Shown here: piece by piece, positions 5,317 through 9,428 of the stretch
How the letters are laid out: each line of letters starts with the position of its first letter
Position numbering within the stretch: the first letter of the stretch is position 1
Source of the DNA: Clostridiaceae bacterium
GTDB taxonomy: Bacteria > Bacillota > Clostridia > Saccharofermentanales > DTU023
Assembly: GCA_012511735.1 (NCBI GenBank)
Contig: JAAZFK010000068.1
Span: forward strand, 1-9,428
Length of the DNA: 9,428 nt
Direction of reading: 5' to 3'
Translations under genes and position numbers: made by a program
Notes under the pieces: generated by a model
What the model saw: only the letters and a program-made list of their open reading frames with translations
Database searches by the model: none
What the model was told of the DNA's origin: nothing

Positions 5317-6765
5317 ATGAGAGTGATGAGGATAACTTTGTGTGTGCTTGTCATCTTCCTGCTATCCGCCGTCTTGTTGTCAGGATGCAAGGCTAAGAGA
5401 ATTGGCCCCGAATGGGGGATCAGCAGACCAACATTTCCAAGACCTGAAGAAACCATTCTCCCTACAAAAGCAGAAGATCCACCTCAAGAACACGGGGGAG
5501 ATGCTCTCTATAAGTCTGAGCAACAGGGTTTCTCTTTCCTTTATGACAGTGCCTATACGGTCGAGTGGAATGAACGGACCGGCGCCACCATCTATATTGA
5601 AAACCCGGGAGAAATACCCTATGTGCAGATCTACCGGGGGATCGGTGTGCAGGAGACCTTCGATAAGGATACTTATTTTGCTGATGTCATCGACTGGGTC
5701 ACAAACGAATATGGTGACCGGCTGGTCTCGTCTGTCATCCTCGATTATTACGATCTGCCGGGCAAGCGATTCGAGGGGGGAGCCGCCATCCAATACACCG
5801 CTGACCATGGCATGGTAGAGATGCTTGTCCTGACCGAGGAAAAGCCTGACTCGGTCGTACAGTACATCTCCCGTTACTACGTGAATCAGGAAAAAGAGAC
5901 TTTAAAGGCACTCAAAAAAGCGGTGAATTCCTATCAACAACAAGATGGTTTCCCCGGCAAGCTGGAAGAAGGCAGGCAGGGTGAAGCTCCGGGGCAGGGG
6001 CATCAGATTCGTCTCCTCCCTTATGACGGTGGCTATTTCTCCCTCATGCTGCCTGAAGGCTGGCAGTTATACATCATGGGGCAGTACAGCAGCTTCGGTT
6101 TTCGGGCTTGGGATCCCATGAACCCGGATTACGAGATCTTCTACTATGGAAGTATTGACCCTCTGAATAAAAGTTATGACAGCAAGGAAGTCTGGAAGGG
6201 TTACATCGGTTTTTACGGCTACCCTCAGGCAGAACAAAACGCAGACGCGCCTGTCGTGGATATCTATTCAGCATCCAGCCTCTTCTACACCTTTCGCGAA
6301 CTCCAGGCCCTCTCGGATAAGCACGGGTTTGGCTTCAGTTTCCCCGCCTTGAGAGGCTTCGCGCCCCTGCAGACCATCCCCGTCCACACCGCCTTTGGCA
6401 ACATCAGCACCGATGAAGCCCTCCTGTTCGCAAGTGTCACCGGTTCTCAGGGCGGTGACTGCAGAGGAAAATTCTACTCTTCCTTGCATTCCACCGGAAC
6501 CACCTACGTCGGTGGTGTCGACATGAGCCCCGCCGGGGCGCTCAACGTCACCGGCGTCATCGCGCCGAAAGAGGCCTTCAAAGAGGTCGAAGGAATCTTG
6601 ACTGAAGCGGTATCCAGCCTCCGCTTCTCCGACCAATACCTCCAGGATGGCGCTGACTATGCGCGAGCCGTCGGCCAGGCGGCCATGGCCGATAATGAAG
6701 CCCGATGGGCCGTCTTTGACGCATGCCTTCAGAACTGGCACTCCCAGTTCCTGGGCGATGACTGA
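5317..6765 (+). CDS. Two-domain exported lipoprotein, function unknown
   Basis: The ATG at 5317 is chosen because GGAGGG (5304-5309) precedes it by 7 nt and the product then starts with a compact lipoprotein signal. An upstream in-frame TTG at 5254 would bury that signal. The 482-aa protein has a basic N-terminus, a hydrophobic core at 6-21, and the lipobox L21-S-G-C24, so it should be acylated at Cys24 and anchored outside the membrane. A Pro/Glu-rich linker (about 35-65) leads to domain 1 (about 67-206), beginning QGFSFLYDSAY; it resembles PsbP/DUF1795-like folds, a tentative call. A charged linker (207-230) leads to domain 2 (about 232-440), beginning YFSLMLPEGW, which may be a distant, expanded version of the same fold. 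The tail (441-482) is helical. No catalytic motif is evident. The gene is followed after 61 bp by a second lipoprotein gene. Confidence 0.75.
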   Translation: MRVMRITLCVLVIFLLSAVLLSGCKAKRIGPEWGISRPTFPRPEETILPTKAEDPPQEHGGDALYKSEQQGFSFLYDSAYTVEWNERTGATIYIENPGEIPYVQIYRGIGVQETFDKDTYFADVIDWVTNEYGDRLVSSVILDYYDLPGKRFEGGAAIQYTADHGMVEMLVLTEEKPDSVVQYISRYYVNQEKETLKALKKAVNSYQQQDGFPGKLEEGRQGEAPGQGHQIRLLPYDGGYFSLMLPEGWQLYIMGQYSSFGFRAWDPMNPDYEIFYYGSIDPLNKSYDSKEVWKGYIGFYGYPQAEQNADAPVVDIYSASSLFYTFRELQALSDKHGFGFSFPALRGFAPLQTIPVHTAFGNISTDEALLFASVTGSQGGDCRGKFYSSLHSTGTTYVGGVDMSPAGALNVTGVIAPKEAFKEVEGILTEAVSSLRFSDQYLQDGADYARAVGQAAMADNEARWAVFDACLQNWHSQFLGDD

Positions 6766-6826
6766 TAAAAAGCTACTCGACAAGAGAATCTCTTTTTCCA
6801 GCTGATGGACTGCGGAGGGCAGGGCA

Positions 6827-7306
6827 ATGACCATTAAAAAAATAGTCTTATTTCTATTCACCCTTCTTTTGATTTCACTGCTCATGGGCGCCTGTCAATC
6901 AAAAGACGAAGAAACGGGCCTTCCCCGCTGGTCTTTCGGCGTGGAAGGCGCAGATATCAAGGTCTTCTCCACCTTTGACACCGCCAAGATGAAAAAAGTC
7001 AGCATGAAGGTGGAAAGAATAGAAGACGGGACTCTGGTGACAGATGAGGTCACCGGCATCCCCATGAAAGAAATCCTCGATTTCCTTGGGGTCTCCTCCT
7101 ATTCATCCGTTACGGTGATCTCGAAAACCGGTTCCGAGGAGAACTATCTGCCTGACATCCTGGAGGATCCAGGTACCCTGCTGGTCGATGAGGTCAATGG
7201 CAAGTCGGTCTGGGATGAGACCACCGAAACGGTACAGCTTATTTCAGGGAAGCTTCCAGAGGCAAGATGGATCTGGCATGTGAAGACCTTGAAAGTCAAT
7301 CCCTGA
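6827..7306 (+). CDS. Small lipoprotein resembling the sulfite-oxidase/molybdopterin oxidoreductase fold
   Basis: The ATG at 6827 has GGAGGG (6814-6819) 7 nt upstream. The 159-aa product has a KK-flanked hydrophobic signal (residues 4-20) and the lipobox M20-G-A-C23, so it is predicted to be a Cys23-anchored surface lipoprotein. The mature part shows the order of motifs seen in the SUOX-like domain: VTGIPMKEILDFLGV (about 74-88), a VTVISKTGSEENY strand (94-106), LVDEVNGKSVWDE (118-130), and the closing IWHVKTLKV (149-157). That domain binds molybdopterin in sulfite-oxidase relatives, but the cofactor-binding cysteine is not seen: the only cysteine is the lipidated one. It is therefore probably a non-enzymatic or ligand-binding derivative. 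Likely co-transcribed with the upstream lipoprotein. Confidence 0.7.
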   Translation: MTIKKIVLFLFTLLLISLLMGACQSKDEETGLPRWSFGVEGADIKVFSTFDTAKMKKVSMKVERIEDGTLVTDEVTGIPMKEILDFLGVSSYSSVTVISKTGSEENYLPDILEDPGTLLVDEVNGKSVWDETTETVQLISGKLPEARWIWHVKTLKVNP

Positions 7307-7336
7307 TCGATGGCTCAGCTGACGATTCCTGTTTTT
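7306..7336 (+). terminator. Weak candidate terminator after the lipoprotein genes
   Basis: ATCG-A-TGGC (7306-7314) can pair with GCTG-A-CGAT (7318-7326) around TCA, with one mismatch and two G-T pairs. A five-T run follows at 7332-7336. The arm overlaps the stop codon, and the six-base gap before the T run makes this a poor intrinsic terminator. Confidence 0.3.
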
Positions 7337-7374
7337 AGTGGAGGTCATGTGATATTCATCTCCTTTCATAGGTT

Positions 7375-7402
7375 CCGACTTACGTCGGGATCGGTTGTAC
7401 CG
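7375..7402. repeat. Two adjacent small hairpins between the lipoprotein gene and tRNA-Ala
   Basis: CCGAC-TTAC-GTCGG (7375-7388) is a perfect 5-bp hairpin and CGGT-TGT-ACCG (7392-7402) is a perfect 4-bp one. There is no T run after them on the plus strand. They may end or protect the lipoprotein mRNA; no gene is visible in 7307-7431. Confidence 0.35.
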
Positions 7403-7431
7403 CGACCATAAGATAAGAAGAGCTGCCAATC

Positions 7432-7470
7432 AAAAAAGAGCCCCCACAACCTCATTGCTGCAGGGGCCTC
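7432..7470 (-). terminator. Intrinsic terminator of tRNA-Ala
   Basis: On the minus strand, immediately after the tRNA 3' end, GAGGCCCC... (from 7470) folds with ...GGGGGCTC (ending 7438). The GC-rich, slightly imperfect stem has inner pairs CAA/TTG and a TGAGG loop. It is followed by six T residues (7437-7432). This is the expected hairpin-plus-T-run layout. Confidence 0.65.
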
Positions 7471-7471
7471 C

Positions 7472-7547
<76 letters not shown>

Positions 7548-7559
7548 AGGACCTGAACT

Positions 7560-7589
7560 AAACTAGCACAGGAAATGGACGAATGTCAA
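7560..7589 (-). promoter_or_regulatory. Promoter of tRNA-Ala
   Basis: A perfect -35 TTGACA (7589-7584) and TAGTTT (7565-7560) are separated by 18 bp. A TGC directly before the -10 forms an extended -10 (TGn). Transcription would begin near 7553, about six bases before the mature 5' end at 7547. Confidence 0.65.
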
Positions 7590-7605
7590 GCAAAGCCACG
7601 GATGG

Positions 7606-7637
7606 TTACCATTTGGTAAGATGAACCTGTGATCACA
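7606..7637. promoter_or_regulatory. Two palindromes upstream of the nitroreductase gene (possible operators)
   Basis: TTACC-ATTT-GGTAA (7606-7619) and the perfect 10-bp palindrome TGTGATCACA (7628-7637) lie between the divergent tRNA promoter and the nitroreductase start. A weak -10-like TAAGAT (7617-7622) lies between them, but no good -35 was found. They could bind a regulator of the nitroreductase/CDF operon; which one is unknown. Confidence 0.3.
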
Positions 7638-7652
7638 ATCAGGAGGTTTCCC

Positions 7653-8168
7653 ATGGATTTCAAACAACTAGCATCTGACCGCTATTCCTGTCGCAGGCTG
7701 AGTGATAGAAAAGTAGATGAATCAACCGTCCGTCACCTGCTGGAAGTGCAAAGGCTGGCACCCACCGCTGCCAATAGACAACCACAGCGGATCTATGTCC
7801 TGGAAGGTGAGGATGCGGTCAAAACCATCGCCAAGGCCACCCACTATGATTTTGGCGCACGGCTTTTCTTCGTCGTCTGCTACGACAAAGACGAAAGCTG
7901 GAAAAGGAAATTTGACGGTTTTGACGGCGGCATTATGGATGCTGTCATCATTGGATGTCATTTGGATTTGGCTGTCGCGGCGGCTGGACTTGGTACCTGC
8001 TGGATCGCTCACTTCGACCCCGACGCCCTGCGTGATGCCATGGACCTACCTGACAACCATATCCCTGTGGCCATTTTCCCTATTGGTTACCCCGCTGAGG
8101 ACGCGCGGCCTTCCCGGGCACATACCGATCGAAGGCCCCTTGATGATACGGTGATTGACCGCAGATGA
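7653..8168 (+). CDS. Small FMN-dependent nitroreductase family protein
   Basis: The ATG at 7653 has a perfect AGGAGG (7641-7646) 6 nt upstream; an upstream in-frame GTG at 7629 lies ahead of that site and is rejected. The 171-aa cytoplasmic protein belongs to the nitroreductase superfamily, homodimeric enzymes that use NAD(P)H and FMN to reduce nitro compounds, quinones or flavins. Visible FMN-contact motifs are R10-Y-S-C-R-R (the R-S/x-x-R loop), APTAANRQPQ (36-45), the helix IMDAVIIGCHLDLAVAAAGLG (94-114) leading to TCWI, and FPIGYPAED (142-150) with the C-terminal phosphate-contact region. It is on the short side for the family, as in the NfnB/YdjA-like small forms. The natural substrate cannot be told from sequence. 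It overlaps the CDF transporter by ATGA, indicating coupled expression. Confidence 0.88.
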   Translation: MDFKQLASDRYSCRRLSDRKVDESTVRHLLEVQRLAPTAANRQPQRIYVLEGEDAVKTIAKATHYDFGARLFFVVCYDKDESWKRKFDGFDGGIMDAVIIGCHLDLAVAAAGLGTCWIAHFDPDALRDAMDLPDNHIPVAIFPIGYPAEDARPSRAHTDRRPLDDTVIDRR

Positions 8169-9412
8169 GTGAAGTTCCCAGTCAAGACGAGGAGCGGCAG
8201 CCGGATTCAATCCGCTGTCAAACCAGCCAGGGTGGCATGAGCGCCCAGGAAAGGAAGAAGGCCAGCCTTGGTGTGGCTGTCACTGGCCTTCTGATGAACC
8301 TGTTGCTGGCCGCGGCCAAACTGATCGCGGGGGCCCTGTCAGGCAGTATCGCCATCTCGGCTGACGGCTGGAATAATCTTTCCGACTCCTTGAGTTCCGT
8401 TATCTCCATTGTCTCCATCCGGATGACCGTCAAGCCGGCGGATAGAAAGCACCCCTTCGGCTATGCCCGGTTCGAATACATCGCCTCATCCGTCATCGCC
8501 TTGGGCATGCTGACCGTAGCCCTTCAAATCGGTTACCGGTCTGTCCTGCGTATGATCGAGCCTGAGCCCTTGGAAACAGGTTATCTGGCTTTTGCGGCTC
8601 TTTTATTCTCCATCTTGGTCAAGCTGATCCAATATTTCTTCTACCGCAATAAGGGGCGAAAACTGGTCTCCACCGTCCTTATGGCGGCTTCCCGGGACAG
8701 CATGGCCGACGTTTACGCGACAAGCGGCGTCCTGATCGCAACTTTTCTTTACGCCTTCTTCGACATCAATGTAGACGGCCCTGCCGGCTTGGTCGTCAGC
8801 CTGCTGATCGCCTGGTCGGCTGTGGACATCATCAGGAAGACAGCCACCTTGCTGATCGGCGGCAAGCCTTCGACAGAACTGACTGCCCTGATCAGTGAGA
8901 AAATTCTGGCGGCGGATTCCCGGATCCGGGGGGTCCACGACCTGATCGTACACGATTACGGGCCGGGCAGTCTTTTTGCCACCGCCCACGTCGAACTGGA
9001 CAGCCGGGAGAGCTTCACCGAAGCCCACCTGATCGTCGACTGTGTCGAACGCCTGCTCTTGCGTGAGTACGACATCCACTTACTCCTGCACGCCGATCCC
9101 TATTACGTGGACGACGCCGAGCACCATGCCTTGCATTCAAAGCTCAAGGAAATTGCCAGGGAGCTGGCGCCAGGCGCCGCCATTCACAGCCTCCACCTCT
9201 TCCTTACAGATAAAAAGGTCCGGGTGGCCTCCTTTGATGTCGGCGTGCCGGGAGAACTTCCCTTGAGTGAAGAGCAATTCTTCGAGGCCTTCCGGGACAA
9301 AATGAAAGCCTATGACAGCCAGTTGGTTTTATGGATTACGCTGGATCGCGAATACACCAGCGTCATCTCTGATGACCGGCCTGACCTTCTGGTAAAAGCC
9401 GGCCACGACTGA
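8165..9412 (+). CDS. Cation diffusion facilitator (CDF) metal exporter, probably manganese type
   Basis: A 415-aa inner-membrane, proton-driven metal2+ antiporter of the CDF family. After a hydrophilic ~30-residue leader come about six transmembrane segments (roughly 35-57, 63-86, 108-127, 138-158, 183-200, 206-222). TM2 carries SADGWNNLSD with Asn70 and Asp74, and TM5 carries DSMAD with Asp178 and Asp182. These form site A. An N-x3-D / D-x3-D set, rather than the D-x3-D / H-x3-D of zinc/iron YiiP-type transporters, points to a MntE-like manganese exporter. HPFGYARFEY (96-105) is the usual post-TM2 loop. The cytoplasmic domain begins near 250 with VHDLIVHDYGPG and is followed by a second ~100-residue domain (312-415) with His320, His321, His324, His341 and His344. 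The ATG overlaps the nitroreductase stop. Met25 (8237) is a possible alternative start. Confidence 0.9.
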   Translation: MSEVPSQDEERQPDSIRCQTSQGGMSAQERKKASLGVAVTGLLMNLLLAAAKLIAGALSGSIAISADGWNNLSDSLSSVISIVSIRMTVKPADRKHPFGYARFEYIASSVIALGMLTVALQIGYRSVLRMIEPEPLETGYLAFAALLFSILVKLIQYFFYRNKGRKLVSTVLMAASRDSMADVYATSGVLIATFLYAFFDINVDGPAGLVVSLLIAWSAVDIIRKTATLLIGGKPSTELTALISEKILAADSRIRGVHDLIVHDYGPGSLFATAHVELDSRESFTEAHLIVDCVERLLLREYDIHLLLHADPYYVDDAEHHALHSKLKEIARELAPGAAIHSLHLFLTDKKVRVASFDVGVPGELPLSEEQFFEAFRDKMKAYDSQLVLWITLDREYTSVISDDRPDLLVKAGHD

Positions 9413-9428
9413 GCTTTTCCTTTTGTCA

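Noticed and set aside
6782..6797. AAGAGA/TCTCTT followed by T residues between the two lipoprotein genes as a terminator
   Set aside because: Only a 4-bp AT-rich stem is sterically possible, so it is too weak; the genes are more likely co-transcribed.
6268..6885. 205-codon minus-strand frame across the end of the first lipoprotein gene
   Set aside because: Antisense to two lipoprotein genes with signal peptides and good ribosome binding sites; no start signal and no recognisable motif.
7361..7410. Short GTG-initiated frame after GGAGGT near 7340
   Set aside because: The ribosome binding site is only 3 nt from the start and the 20-codon product has no recognisable features.
7628..7637. TGTGATCACA as a CRP/FNR-type site
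   Set aside because: CRP and FNR half-sites need a central spacer of about 4-6 bp; here the half-sites abut, so only a generic palindrome is claimed.

Overview
The window looks like chromosomal DNA of an anaerobe-type Bacillota (Clostridia-like), inferred from strong AGGAGG/GGAGG ribosome binding sites, roughly even base composition, a tRNA with encoded CCA, and proteins typical of that group (SWIM and SEC-C zinc proteins, UPF0158, Gly-Cys lipoproteins, a CDF exporter). No rRNA, CRISPR array, phage module or recognised defence or biosynthetic system is visible.

Left edge (1-677): the window opens inside what looks like the end of an IS66-family insertion sequence. Its GTAAGCG terminus ends at 127 and abuts, on the minus strand, the first ten codons of a gene with a perfect Shine-Dalgarno and a Rossmann start (MYVAITGAGK), best explained as the interrupted 5' end of a TrkA-type potassium-uptake regulator. 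A long hairpin lies just inside the element. About 500 bp of apparently geneless DNA follows, with short repeats and a GC-rich hairpin.

Minus-strand cluster (4952 down to 678): a 576-aa SWIM zinc-finger protein, an unrecognised 138-aa acidic protein, a 448-aa SEC-C zinc-motif protein, and a 146-aa UPF0158 protein whose ATG overlaps the SEC-C stop codon. Two of the four carry small Cys/His zinc modules attached to larger domains of unknown role. A candidate promoter with a dyad lies ahead of the SWIM gene and another ahead of the SEC-C gene.

Right half, plus strand: after a 364-bp divergent intergenic region come two lipoprotein genes 61 bp apart: a 482-aa two-domain protein and a 159-aa protein resembling the sulfite-oxidase/molybdopterin-oxidoreductase fold without an obvious cofactor cysteine. 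A minus-strand tRNA-Ala(GGC) follows, with its own promoter and terminator. Divergent from it is a two-gene operon with an ATGA overlap: a small FMN nitroreductase and a cation diffusion facilitator whose N-x3-D / D-x3-D metal site suggests manganese export.

Most functional calls rest on motif and family recognition by eye. The four-gene zinc-protein cluster and the IS-interrupted trkA are the parts most worth a second look.
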